From assembly GCF_900169785.1 (NCBI RefSeq), contig NZ_FWER01000037.1:1-35871 (forward strand): a stretch of 35,871 bases of DNA, read 5' to 3'. The notes beneath the pieces are model-generated. The model was not told where the DNA came from, searched no databases, and saw only the letters and a program-made list of their open reading frames with translations. Of this stretch, positions 1 through 8,804 are shown one piece after another. The translations under genes and the position numbers were made by a program. Source of the DNA: Rhizobium sullae. Its GTDB lineage: Bacteria; Pseudomonadota; Alphaproteobacteria; Rhizobiales; Rhizobiaceae. Every line of letters begins with the position of its first letter. The first letter of the stretch is position 1.

Positions 1-906
1 GTCGATCTCCCTCTACGATCAGTCGTGAAGTCCGTCGCAATGGTGGGCTGGCTTGCTATCGGGCAGCACGTTCCGATCAGGCTGCCTGGGATCGATCCTT
101 GCGTCCCAAGCCGTGCAAGCTGGCTTGCTATGTTTCCTTGGCCCGCACAGTATCTGCCAAGCTACAGCGGAAATGGTCGCCAGAGCAGATTGCTGGCTGG
201 CTCAAGCGTACTTACCCAGGGGAGCCACTCAAACAGGTGTCGCACGAAACGATCTATCGCAGCCTGTACATTCAGGCCCGCGGGGTGCTGAAAAAGGAAT
301 TGCTTGAACACCTTAGGGCAAGAAGGACAATCCGTCGTTCCCGGCACGCCAGCATCAAACGGAGTGGATTGGGCCAGATCAAGGATGCGATATCCATAAG
401 CGAGAGACCTCCGTCTGTCGAAGATCGTGCCGTTCCCGGCCATTGGGAGGGCGACCTCATCGGCGGGTCCCGGAACAGCTACATAGCGACGCTGGTCGAG
501 CGTCACTCGCGCTATGTGATGCTGATCAAGGTCGCCAATAAGGATACCGAAAGCGTGGTTTCTGCCTTGATCAGGCAGTCGCAAAAACTACCGGCTGAAC
601 TCTATCAATCACTGACCTGGGATCGGGGAAAGGAACTGGCCGACCACCAGCGACTGGCAATCGCCGCTGACGTTGAGATCTACTTCTGCGATCCTCGATC
701 ACCCTGGCAGCGCGGTTCGAATGAAAACACCAATCGGTTGCTGCGCCAATATCTCCCACGCGGCACCGACCTGTCCATCCACAGCCAAGCCAAGCTCAGT
801 GCTATCGCAAGGCAGCTCAACGAACGTCCAAGAAAGACCTTGCTTTATCAGACGCCCGCGGAGAGGTTTGCAGAGTGTGTTGCAGCGATTAGTTGAACCC
901 ACCGCC
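1..906 (+). mobile_element. IS30-family insertion sequence, left part outside the window
   Basis: The left edge cuts into an insertion sequence whose transposase occupies nearly all of this stretch. Only the right side of the element is present, so its terminal inverted repeats cannot be paired and the right boundary is uncertain. The transposase stops at 896 and the opposing kinase gene stops at 907. A terminal repeat of the usual 20-30 bp would therefore have to reach into the kinase reading frame. A short inverted repeat (ACCGC / GCGGT, 901-915) is the only terminus-like structure seen. Confidence 0.7.
3..896 (+). CDS. IS30-family transposase, N-terminus missing at window edge
   Basis: This DDE transposase should catalyse excision and insertion of the surrounding insertion sequence. 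The frame is open from position 3, and its first residues (STISREVRRNGG) are the end of the helix-turn-helix that IS30 transposases carry near the N-terminus, so the gene begins left of the window. The middle has the KWSPEQIAGWL segment typical of the family. The catalytic domain shows all three acidic residues in context: D in GHWEGDLIGG, D in TWDRGKEL and E in SNENTNRLLRQYLP. The C-terminus (LNERPRKTLLYQTPAERF) is also the usual family ending. About 297 residues are visible and no frameshift or stop is seen, so the element could be active if its left part is intact. Confidence 0.93.
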   Translation, partial: RSPSTISREVRRNGGLACYRAARSDQAAWDRSLRPKPCKLACYVSLARTVSAKLQRKWSPEQIAGWLKRTYPGEPLKQVSHETIYRSLYIQARGVLKKELLEHLRARRTIRRSRHASIKRSGLGQIKDAISISERPPSVEDRAVPGHWEGDLIGGSRNSYIATLVERHSRYVMLIKVANKDTESVVSALIRQSQKLPAELYQSLTWDRGKELADHQRLAIAADVEIYFCDPRSPWQRGSNENTNRLLRQYLPRGTDLSIHSQAKLSAIARQLNERPRKTLLYQTPAERFAECVAAIS

Positions 907-1434
907 CTAAGCGGTCATCGCACGGACACACTCTATGTATGCGACAATGTCAGCCCTATTCCTGAAAATTATTTTAGAACCTACAAATGCATCGAATAGC
1001 TTCTGATGGCCTGAATAGGAGGTCGAAGAGTTCTCGCGCTGGCGATATTCTTTTATCCACTCGATCAGTTCTTTCAGACCTTTTTCGCTGCCACCACCTT
1101 GATTGCCTCTAGCCGTAGCATTCGCAACGCACTCATCCTCGGGGAGGTCGATGCACACCAGCGTCGTCGTTCGTCCCAGCACACCCTCCGCCAGCCAGCC
1201 ATAGACCCCCTCCATCAACCAGGCCTCTGCTTTTGCAGCTTCAACGACCTCGTCGAACACGAGTCGATTGTTTCGCGCTACGCCATACTGACCGGGAACC
1301 CAACGTAAATCATCGAGATGAATCGTTGGACGGCCGATCAAGATACCAATCTGACGAGCGAGCTAGGTCTTACCTGTCCCGCCATTCCCGAAGATCAATA
1401 TCCGCTGAAGTTGTTCCTGCTGGACTGGACGCAT
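907..1434 (-). pseudogene. P-loop adenylate-kinase-like ATPase interrupted by an amber codon in Walker A
   Basis: On the minus strand an ATG at 1434 opens a frame whose first 23 codons end in the P-loop GNGGTGKT. A TAG stop then follows at 1365-1363, and the same frame continues without further damage to 907. Family members usually have Trp, Ser or Thr after this motif, so the TAG most simply derives from a TGG tryptophan codon by one base change. After the stop come LARQIGI, the HLDDLRW motif (lid/substrate region of the topology-modulation or FlaR-like kinases), WLMEGVYG and an intact C-terminus. The total of 175 codons is normal for the family. A truncated product could start at the TTG at 1341 but would lack the nucleotide-binding loop. 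The gene is tail to tail with the IS30 transposase, 10 bp apart. The substrate is unknown. Confidence 0.75.
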
Positions 1435-1614
1435 GTTGTTTCCCCCGACAGGCAGTTACGGCGAAAATATCATGAAAACAATATGATCGCATTTGGGTGC
1501 ATAGTTGCCGTCCCCGTCATGGCTCCAGCCCTCGACACTGCTGGTCAAGGTGTGAGCGGGTAAACGCTTACGATTCATCAGCGGTCACCGAACAAAGTCC
1601 GAGGAAATCAAATC

Positions 1615-1643
1615 AAAAAGGCCGGAAGGTTTTCCCTCCGACC
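1615..1643 (-). terminator. Rho-independent terminator of ndvA
   Basis: Read on the minus strand, a 10-bp stem (1643-1634 with 1629-1620, two G-U pairs, TTTT/AAAA loop) is followed by five U residues. It lies 24 bp past the ndvA stop codon, the expected place for its terminator. Confidence 0.75.
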
Positions 1644-1667
1644 CTTTAATTTCGTTTTCGAACCTGG

Positions 1668-3431
1668 TTAAGCAGCTTCGGTCGTGTGAGCCTTGCGGAC
1701 TTCCTCGTCCGTCAGGATACCGCTAGCGCGAAGCAGTGCGGCAAAGCGACCATTGCTGTGGCTGAGTTCATCGAAGCTACCCTGTTCGACGATCCGGCCA
1801 TTGTCGAGGAAAAGCACCTTATCTGCTTCGCGAACCGTCGACAGGCGGTGCGCGATGATGAAGGTGGTGCGGTTCTGGCGAAGGTTGTCGATCGCAGCCT
1901 TCACCCGGTTCTCGGTTTCCACGTCCAGCGCGCTGGTCGCCTCATCGAGAACCAGGATTGGTGCGTCCTTGAGGATCGCGCGGGCGATGGCCACACGCTG
2001 ACGCTCACCGCCTGAAAGCCTGTTGCCACGCTCGCCGACATGCGTTTCATACTGCGCCTCGCGCGTCTCGATGAAGTCCGCAGCAGCTGCCGCTTCAGCA
2101 GCGCGGCGCATCTCCTCCTCGCTGGCACCTTCGCGTCCAAGACGAATGTTGTCGCTGATCGAGCGGTTCAGCAGACCCGCATCCTGGAACACGGTGGCGA
2201 TGTAACGGCGCAGCGACTTGCGGGTGACCTTGGTGATGTCGTGACTATCCACCAGGATCTTGCCGCTATCCGGATCGTAGACGCGCTGCAGCAGATTGAC
2301 GAGCGTCGTCTTACCCGCGCCGGTTGGGCCTACGATCGCGACCGTCTGGCCTGCCTTCACCGAGAAGGAGACATTGTGCAGGCCCTGCGACGAGTTGCCG
2401 AAGCCGAAGGAGACGTCGCGGAATTCGACTTCGCCCTTGACATCCTTGATGTCGGCATTGCCCGCCGGTTCTTCGCGCTCGCGGACGGAGTCTTCGAGCA
2501 TATAGAAGTCTTCAAGCTTCGAGCGGGCTTCGAAAATCTGCGTAGCGAACTGGCGCATCTGGTCGAGGCGGGAGATCAGCAGGTTTGCAAAGCCGATGAA
2601 GGCGATGACGTCACCGATCCGCAGTTCGCCGGCCTGAACCAGCAGCGTGCCGATCACAAGGATAATCATCATGGCGATGGTCGATGCCATGCGGTTCAGC
2701 GCACCGGCAAGCGCCCACCAGTCGAGCACCGGGTACTGAGCCTGCAGGAGCCGGTCGGCAAAGCCCCTGAGCGCCTTGGTTTCAGCCTCGATGCGGTTGT
2801 AGCTGTGCAGTACCGAAACGTTGCTGATTGAGTCGCTCACATGCGAGAAAACGGTATGGTAGTGGTTCTCGACCGAAGCCTGGCCGTCCTTCGTGCGGCT
2901 CATGACCAGACGGCCAATCAGCCAGTAGGCAAGACCAAGCACGACCAGAACGCCTGACAATCGCAGGTCCATGGACATGGCGGTCGGCACCAGGAGTGCA
3001 ATGGCGACGACAGTCGAGAGGTGATTGCGCATGAATTCGAGCCAGAGGCCGAACAGCGTTTCGCAAGCGCGCAGCAGCGTATGCAGCGCGTTCGACGTGC
3101 CACGCTGGTGATGCCAGGAGAGCGGCATCGAGATGATGCGGCCGAATGCTTCCGTCAGCAAAGTCGCCCGCCGGCCGTGGGCTAGTCTGTCTGCCTCGCG
3201 GGCGACAAGAACGAAGGCGATCGTATTGAAGACGGCAAATCCGGCCCACATGAACAGGATGGGCTTGACCTCACCCTTGCCTGAGATGGCATCGATGATG
3301 CGACCGAACAGGATAGGCTCCGCAATCGTGATCGCGGCCAGAACAATGTTCGCAACGACCACCAGGGATACGCGGAGCTTGTAAGCGCCAAGGTAGCGCA
3401 AAGCTCTGGCATAGACCTTGAATAACGACAC
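1668..3431 (-). CDS. ndvA: Cyclic beta-1,2-glucan ABC exporter NdvA/ChvA
   Basis: This inner-membrane ABC exporter carries cyclic beta-1,2-glucan, made by NdvB/ChvB, to the periplasm. The family is needed for osmoadaptation at low osmolarity and for nodule invasion or plant attachment. The product is 587 aa, close to ChvA. The N-terminal half is a six-helix exporter domain (about 20-300). The ATPase domain follows, with Walker A GPTGAGKT (about residue 367), signature LSGGERQ (about 472) and Walker B ILVLDEATSALD (about 490). A TTG at 3458 also opens the frame. I chose the GTG at 3431 because an AGAGG ribosome-binding site precedes it and the protein then begins SLFKVYARAL, as NdvA proteins do. 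No ndvB is in the window. The gene is divergent from a LuxR-type regulator and ends before a good terminator. Confidence 0.95.
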   Translation of the reverse strand: MSLFKVYARALRYLGAYKLRVSLVVVANIVLAAITIAEPILFGRIIDAISGKGEVKPILFMWAGFAVFNTIAFVLVAREADRLAHGRRATLLTEAFGRIISMPLSWHHQRGTSNALHTLLRACETLFGLWLEFMRNHLSTVVAIALLVPTAMSMDLRLSGVLVVLGLAYWLIGRLVMSRTKDGQASVENHYHTVFSHVSDSISNVSVLHSYNRIEAETKALRGFADRLLQAQYPVLDWWALAGALNRMASTIAMMIILVIGTLLVQAGELRIGDVIAFIGFANLLISRLDQMRQFATQIFEARSKLEDFYMLEDSVREREEPAGNADIKDVKGEVEFRDVSFGFGNSSQGLHNVSFSVKAGQTVAIVGPTGAGKTTLVNLLQRVYDPDSGKILVDSHDITKVTRKSLRRYIATVFQDAGLLNRSISDNIRLGREGASEEEMRRAAEAAAAADFIETREAQYETHVGERGNRLSGGERQRVAIARAILKDAPILVLDEATSALDVETENRVKAAIDNLRQNRTTFIIAHRLSTVREADKVLFLDNGRIVEQGSFDELSHSNGRFAALLRASGILTDEEVRKAHTTEAA

Positions 3432-3734
3432 GGCGGTACCTCTTGTGTGGATCTGCAAAAACGGGATGGCGCGATGCTATGAAAAGACACCTGAACCGAC
3501 GATTAACGGCGCATTCAGGTGAGGTGTTTCTGCAGGATGTGACGAGGCAACTGCGGTGGAAAGCTGCCCAACCGATCGGGAGTGCAACAATTTCCACTTG
3601 TATTTAAACCAAGCTTTAGCAATCCATAAACCTTATATGGAGCCAGCTTGTTAATCGAAGACCGTCGCCGCCACGTCCAGGTGGTCCGATCGGCGGATCT
3701 CACCTATCGCCCATTGCCGGGCAAGGGGCATTTT
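3432..3734. promoter_or_regulatory. Divergent ndvA / luxR-type intergenic region with nested dyad symmetry
   Basis: This 303-bp stretch must hold the promoters of both ndvA (left) and the LuxR-type gene (right). Its most striking structure is an inverted repeat, GTGGAAA at 3556-3562 and TTTCCAC at 3591-3597. The perfect palindrome CCGATCGG (3572-3579) lies near the centre between the arms. The area right of it (3598-3640) is AT-rich and suits a promoter. No recognisable lux box or sigma-70 pair could be fixed with confidence. No convincing reading frame was found. Confidence 0.4.
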
Positions 3735-4475
3735 GTGAATATCCATTCTTTGGTTCAATTGCTTGTCGTCATAGAAGAATGCAAGAAGCCGGAAAACGTC
3801 GTTGAGGAGCTCCGGCGGGCCGTCCATTCCTATGGCTTCGAATATTATGGACTGCTTCGCCACCTGAAGCAGAGCCAAGATCCATGGGGCCTCGTTCTTG
3901 CGGGGCATTGGCCCGAGCAGTGGCCGCAAACATACGTTGCAAAAAAATATGTCCTCATAGATCCAACGGTCAGGTATCTGGCGCAGGCGCAAAGGCCGTT
4001 TCGATGGAAGGACAGCCTTGCCGCCTACCGTCGCGACCCGCATCAGCGGCGCATGGAGCAGATGATGGCGGATGCCCATGCCCACGGCCTCCGCGACGGG
4101 TACATCTTCCCCATTCACGGAAAGAGCGGCGTGCTCGGAAATCTGAGCGTCGGCGGTGGGCCTGTGGAATTGTCGCCGGTCGAGATGTCGTTGTTCGAAA
4201 CGGTTGCACGCAAAGCGTTCTGGCGGCTGCTTGATCTCAAGGGCGAAGCGAAGGCACTCGAAAGCACTTCATTGCTCGAGATGCCGTTGACGCGCCGGGA
4301 ACTGGAAATCCTCCACTATCTGGCGGACGGCCTCACCTCGATCGAGATCAGCAAGGTGCTGAATATATCGAACCATACGGTCGATTGGTATATGAATGGG
4401 CTGCAGGACAAGCTGAAAGCCAAGAATCGCCAGCAGGCGGTGGCGCTGGCTTTCCGTCATGGGCTCGTTATCTGA
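3735..4475 (+). CDS. LuxR-family regulator with autoinducer-binding domain
   Basis: This is a transcription factor of about 246 aa with an N-terminal autoinducer-binding domain (about 15-165) and a C-terminal LuxR helix-turn-helix (about 182-240; begins LTRRELEIL, contains EISKVLNISNHTV). All six residues conserved in acyl-homoserine-lactone receptors are recognisable: W and Y in the WPQTYVAKKY segment, D-P in LIDPTV, W in PFRWKD, and G in HGLRDG. The HTH also keeps the family's E, L and G. No luxI-type synthase is in the window, so it may be an orphan receptor responding to signals made elsewhere. A TTG at 3648 would extend it, but the GTG at 3735 has AAGGGG six bases upstream and gives the normal family length. 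It lies between ndvA (divergent) and pyc (116 bp downstream, same strand). Its targets are unknown. Confidence 0.88.
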   Translation: MNIHSLVQLLVVIEECKKPENVVEELRRAVHSYGFEYYGLLRHLKQSQDPWGLVLAGHWPEQWPQTYVAKKYVLIDPTVRYLAQAQRPFRWKDSLAAYRRDPHQRRMEQMMADAHAHGLRDGYIFPIHGKSGVLGNLSVGGGPVELSPVEMSLFETVARKAFWRLLDLKGEAKALESTSLLEMPLTRRELEILHYLADGLTSIEISKVLNISNHTVDWYMNGLQDKLKAKNRQQAVALAFRHGLVI

Positions 4476-4591
4476 CCCTCGCATTTGGGAAACTCTATTT
4501 CGCAAGGGAAATTGAACTTTTCGTAACGGCGCGTTAAGAATTTTCTTCGCGGGTGCAGCATTGCCCGTTTCGATGCCGTGAGGAGAGCGCA

Positions 4592-7500
4592 TTGCCCATT
4601 TCCAAGATACTCGTTGCCAACCGTTCCGAAATTGCCATCCGCGTGTTCCGCGCGGCCAATGAGCTGGGGATAAAAACGGTCGCGATATGGGCGGAAGAGG
4701 ACAAACTGGCGCTGCATCGCTTCAAGGCGGACGAAAGCTATCAGGTCGGCCGCGGCCCGCATCTTGACCGCGACCTCGGGCCGATCGAAAGCTATCTTTC
4801 GATCGATGAGGTGATCCGCGTCGCCAAGCTCTCTGGTGCCGATGCAATCCACCCGGGTTATGGCCTCCTGTCCGAGAGCCCCGAATTCGTGGACGCCTGC
4901 AACAAGGCCGGCATCACCTTCATCGGCCCGAAGGCCGATACGATGCGTCAGCTCGGCAACAAGGTCGCCGCGCGCAATCTGGCGATCTCGGTCGGCGTGC
5001 CAGTGGTTCCGGCAACTGAGCCGCTGCCGGACGACATGGCGGAGGTCGCCAAGATGGCCGAGCAGATTGGCTATCCGGTGATGCTCAAAGCTTCTTGGGG
5101 CGGCGGCGGGCGCGGTATGCGGGCCATTCGTGACCCGAAGGACCTTGCCCGTGAGGTGACGGAAGCCAAGCGCGAGGCAATGGCGGCCTTCGGCAAGGAT
5201 GAAGTCTATCTGGAAAAGCTTGTCGAGCGTGCCCGCCACGTCGAAAGCCAGATCCTCGGCGATACCCACGGCAATGTCGTGCATCTCTTTGAGCGCGATT
5301 GCTCGATCCAGCGCCGCAACCAGAAGGTCGTCGAGCGTGCGCCGGCACCTTACCTGGCAGAAGCCCAACGCCAGGAGCTTGCCGCCTACTCGCTGAAGAT
5401 CGCCAAGGCGACGAACTATATCGGCGCCGGCACCGTCGAATATCTGATGGATGCCGATACCGGCAAGTTCTACTTCATCGAAGTAAACCCGCGCATCCAG
5501 GTCGAGCACACGGTTACCGAAGTTGTGACCGGCATCGATATCGTCAAGGCGCAGATCCATATCCTCGACGGCTACGCGATCGGTACACCGGAATCGGGTG
5601 TTCCCAAGCAGCAGGATATCAAACTCAACGGTCACGCGCTGCAATGCCGTATCACGACGGAAGATCCGGAACATAACTTCATTCCGGACTACGGCCGCAT
5701 CACCGCCTATCGCTCGGCCTCGGGTTTCGGCATCCGTCTTGATGGCGGCACGTCCTATTCGGGCGCGATCATCACCCGCTATTACGATCCACTGCTCGTC
5801 AAGGTGACGGCCTGGGCGCCGAATCCGCTGGAGGCGATCTCCCGCATGGATCGGGCGCTGCGTGAATTCCGCATCCGTGGCGTGGCGACCAACCTCACCT
5901 TCCTTGAAGCGATCATCGGGCACCCGAAGTTCAAGGACAACAGCTATACGACCCGTTTCATCGATACGACGCCGGAGCTCTTCCAGCAGGTCAAGCGTCA
6001 GGACCGCGCGACGAAGCTTTTGACCTACCTTGCCGACGTCACAGTCAACGGCCATCCGGAGGCAAAGGACCGCCCACGGCCTTCGGAAGATGCAGCCAAG
6101 CCTGTTGTGCCCTACGCCAACGGCAGCAAGGTCCAGGACGGCACCAAACAGCTTCTCGACAAGCTCGGCCCGAAGAAGTTCGGCGAGTGGATGCGCAATG
6201 AAAAGCGTGTTCTGATGACCGATACGACGATGCGTGACGGCCATCAGTCGCTGCTCGCGACGCGCATGCGCACCTATGATATCGCCCGCGTCGCCGGCAC
6301 CTACGCACATGCGTTACCGAACCTGCTGTCGCTCGAATGCTGGGGTGGTGCGACGTTTGACGTTTCCATGCGCTTCCTGACGGAAGATCCATGGGAGCGT
6401 CTGGCGCTGATCCGTGAAGGTGCACCGAACCTGCTCCTGCAGATGCTGCTGCGCGGCGCCAATGGCGTCGGCTACACGAACTATCCGGATAACGTCGTCA
6501 AATACTTCGTCCGTCAGGCGGCCAAGGGCGGCATCGACCTCTTCCGTGTCTTCGACTGCCTGAACTGGGTCGAGAACATGCGTGTCTCGATGGATGCCGT
6601 AGCGGAAGAGAACAAGCTCTGTGAAGCGGCCATCTGCTATACCGGCGATATCCTGAATTCGGCGCGCCCGAAGTACGATCTAAAATACTATACCGATCTT
6701 GCCGTTCAGCTCGAAAAGGCCGGCGCGCACATTATCGCGCTGAAGGATATGGCCGGCCTGCTGAAGCCCGCCGCCGCGAAAGTCCTCTTCAAGGCCCTGC
6801 GTGACGCGACAACCCTGCCGATCCATTTTCATACGCATGATACCTCCGGTATTGCCGCTGCAACCGTGCTTGCAGCCGTCGATGCCGGTGTCGACGCGGT
6901 CGACGCCGCCATGGATGCGCTGTCCGGCAATACCTCGCAGCCCTGTCTCGGTTCGATCGTCGAAGCGCTGCGCGGATCGGATCGGGATCCCGGGCTCGAT
7001 CCGGAATGGATCCGGCGCGTCTCCTTCTATTGGGAAGCGGTACGCAACCAGTACGCAGCCTTTGAGAGTGATCTCAAGGGGCCGGCGTCGGAAGTCTATC
7101 TGCACGAAATGCCCGGTGGGCAGTTCACCAACCTCAAGGAGCAGGCCCGCTCGCTCGGCCTCGAAACCCGCTGGCATAGGGTGGCGCAGGCTTACGCCGA
7201 CGCCAACCAGATGTTCGGCGATATCGTCAAGGTGACACCGTCTTCCAAGGTAGTGGGCGACATGGCGCTGATGATGGTTTCGCAGGATCTGACGGTTGCC
7301 GATGTTGTCAGTGCGGATAAGGAAGTCTCCTTCCCGGAATCTGTCATCTCGATGCTAAAGGGCGATCTAGGCCAGCCGCCGGGTGGATGGCCGGAAGCGC
7401 TGCAGAAGAAGGCGCTGAAGGGCGAGAAGCCCTATACGGTTCGTCCGGGCTCGCTGCTCGAAGACGCCGATCTCGACGCCGAGCGCAAGGTGATCGAGAC

Positions 7501-8056
7501 CAAACTCGAACGGACGGTCAGCGATTTCGAATTTGCCTCCTACCTTATGTATCCGAAGGTTTTCACGGATTTTGCGCTCGCTTCCGATACTTACGGCCCG
7601 GTCTCGGTTATCCCTACGCTCGCCTATTTCTACGGCCTGGAGGACGGCGAGGAACTCTTTGCCGATATCGAAAAGGGCAAGACGCTGGTTGTCGTCAATC
7701 AGGCGATGAGCGGTACGGACAGCCAGGGCATGGTGACGGCTTTCTTCGAGCTTAACGGCCAGCCGCGCCGCATCAAGGTGCCGGATCGTGCGCATGGCGC
7801 TTCCGGTGCCGCTGCCCGCCGGAAGGCCGAGCCTGGAAACGCCGCCCATGTCGGCGCGCCGATGCCGGGCGTCATTTCCCGCGTTTTCGTTTCGCCGGGC
7901 CAGGCGGTCAGCGCCGGCGACGTGCTGGTCTCGATAGAGGCCATGAAGATGGAGACAGCGATCCACGCGGAAAAAGACGGCACGGTCGCCGAAGTGCTCG
8001 TCAAGGCCGGCGACCAGATCGACGCCAAGGATCTGCTGGTCAGCTATGCCGGCTAA
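4592..8056 (+). CDS. pyc: Pyruvate carboxylase
   Basis: This biotin enzyme makes oxaloacetate from pyruvate, bicarbonate and ATP, the main anaplerotic step for growth on sugars or pyruvate; it acts as a cytoplasmic tetramer. Domains run biotin carboxylase (1 to about 470), allosteric linker, carboxyltransferase (about 530-800), and C-terminal biotin carrier (about 1080-1154). Translating from the TTG at 4592 gives 1154 aa, the length of the R. etli enzyme. Known residues then fall exactly in place: metal ligands D549, K718 (carbamylated), H747 and H749, catalytic T882, and biotinylated K1119 in EAMKMET. A GAGGAG ribosome-binding site precedes this TTG. An in-frame start at 4553 adds 13 residues unlike the family and lacks such a site. 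It probably has its own promoter in the 116 bp after the LuxR-type gene. Confidence 0.98.
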   Translation: MPISKILVANRSEIAIRVFRAANELGIKTVAIWAEEDKLALHRFKADESYQVGRGPHLDRDLGPIESYLSIDEVIRVAKLSGADAIHPGYGLLSESPEFVDACNKAGITFIGPKADTMRQLGNKVAARNLAISVGVPVVPATEPLPDDMAEVAKMAEQIGYPVMLKASWGGGGRGMRAIRDPKDLAREVTEAKREAMAAFGKDEVYLEKLVERARHVESQILGDTHGNVVHLFERDCSIQRRNQKVVERAPAPYLAEAQRQELAAYSLKIAKATNYIGAGTVEYLMDADTGKFYFIEVNPRIQVEHTVTEVVTGIDIVKAQIHILDGYAIGTPESGVPKQQDIKLNGHALQCRITTEDPEHNFIPDYGRITAYRSASGFGIRLDGGTSYSGAIITRYYDPLLVKVTAWAPNPLEAISRMDRALREFRIRGVATNLTFLEAIIGHPKFKDNSYTTRFIDTTPELFQQVKRQDRATKLLTYLADVTVNGHPEAKDRPRPSEDAAKPVVPYANGSKVQDGTKQLLDKLGPKKFGEWMRNEKRVLMTDTTMRDGHQSLLATRMRTYDIARVAGTYAHALPNLLSLECWGGATFDVSMRFLTEDPWERLALIREGAPNLLLQMLLRGANGVGYTNYPDNVVKYFVRQAAKGGIDLFRVFDCLNWVENMRVSMDAVAEENKLCEAAICYTGDILNSARPKYDLKYYTDLAVQLEKAGAHIIALKDMAGLLKPAAAKVLFKALRDATTLPIHFHTHDTSGIAAATVLAAVDAGVDAVDAAMDALSGNTSQPCLGSIVEALRGSDRDPGLDPEWIRRVSFYWEAVRNQYAAFESDLKGPASEVYLHEMPGGQFTNLKEQARSLGLETRWHRVAQAYADANQMFGDIVKVTPSSKVVGDMALMMVSQDLTVADVVSADKEVSFPESVISMLKGDLGQPPGGWPEALQKKALKGEKPYTVRPGSLLEDADLDAERKVIETKLERTVSDFEFASYLMYPKVFTDFALASDTYGPVSVIPTLAYFYGLEDGEELFADIEKGKTLVVVNQAMSGTDSQGMVTAFFELNGQPRRIKVPDRAHGASGAAARRKAEPGNAAHVGAPMPGVISRVFVSPGQAVSAGDVLVSIEAMKMETAIHAEKDGTVAEVLVKAGDQIDAKDLLVSYAG

Positions 8057-8117
8057 CCGGAAGCCGAAGGGTTAGGGTGGCGCCAAGGTCGCCCTTTCGT
8101 TGTAAGGAAGGCCGAAA

Positions 8118-8678
8118 ATGAACAAGCTCAAGATTGCAGTTGTCGTCGGAAGCACACGCATCCGTCGCTTTGCCGATCATCCGGCGAAGTGGATTGCAGA
8201 GATTGCCGCGCAGCGGCCGAAATTTGAAGTCGAAGTGCTCGATCTTCTCGACTACCCCATGGCTTTCTTCGGTGAAGCACGTGCGGTGGAAGCTGAGAGC
8301 GAAACGGCGGAGCGCTGGAAGAAGAAGCTGCGCGAGTTCGACGGCTTCATTTTCACTGTTGCCGAATACAATCACGGGCCGACGGCCGTGCTCAAGAATG
8401 CCATCGACCTCGGCGACTTCATCCAGAAGCCGGTTGCCTTTGTCGGCTATGGCGGCGTCGGCGGTGCGCGTGCCGTCGAGCAATTGCGGCTGGTCTTCGT
8501 TGAAATGGGCGCTGCTTCGGTAAAGACCGGCGTCCATATATCGTTCCCGGAATATCTCGCCGTTGCCAAGGAAGGCAAAAGCCTCAGCGATTATCCGCAC
8601 CTTGTCGAAGCGGCGAAGAACCAGCTCGATCAGTTGGCCTGGTGGGGCAAAGCACTGAAGGCGGCGCGCTCGCAGTAA
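8118..8678 (+). CDS. NAD(P)H-dependent FMN reductase family protein
   Basis: This 186-aa flavodoxin-fold protein belongs to the NADPH-dependent FMN reductase family (PF03358), whose members move electrons from NAD(P)H through bound FMN to quinones, azo dyes, chromate or other acceptors. The phosphate-binding loop VVVGSTR follows the first strand. The later segment AEYNHGPTAVLKNAIDL, which includes the flavin-contacting loop and the helix after it, is characteristic. There is no signal peptide or membrane segment, so it should be cytosolic. AGGAAGG precedes the ATG at 8118. It lies 61 bp after pyc on the same strand and could be cotranscribed, though no functional link is obvious. The physiological acceptor cannot be told from sequence. 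Confidence 0.88.
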   Translation: MNKLKIAVVVGSTRIRRFADHPAKWIAEIAAQRPKFEVEVLDLLDYPMAFFGEARAVEAESETAERWKKKLREFDGFIFTVAEYNHGPTAVLKNAIDLGDFIQKPVAFVGYGGVGGARAVEQLRLVFVEMGAASVKTGVHISFPEYLAVAKEGKSLSDYPHLVEAAKNQLDQLAWWGKALKAARSQ

Positions 8679-8804
8679 ACGAGAGCTGCAGTGCTGGGCC
8701 GCGTGGTGAAAATCTGACGCTCGGATCCGGAGCCGAAAAACCATTTTCGAGGCCTTCAATCGGACAAGCGTTTGAGCTGTCGGAGCTGGATCGCGCACGA
8801 AGTC

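Noticed and set aside
4457..6310. 617-codon open frame on the minus strand inside pyc
   Set aside because: It lies wholly opposite the luxR-type gene end and pyc, whose product is unmistakable. The translation is Asp/Arg/His-rich with no domain, as expected of an antisense frame in GC-rich coding DNA.
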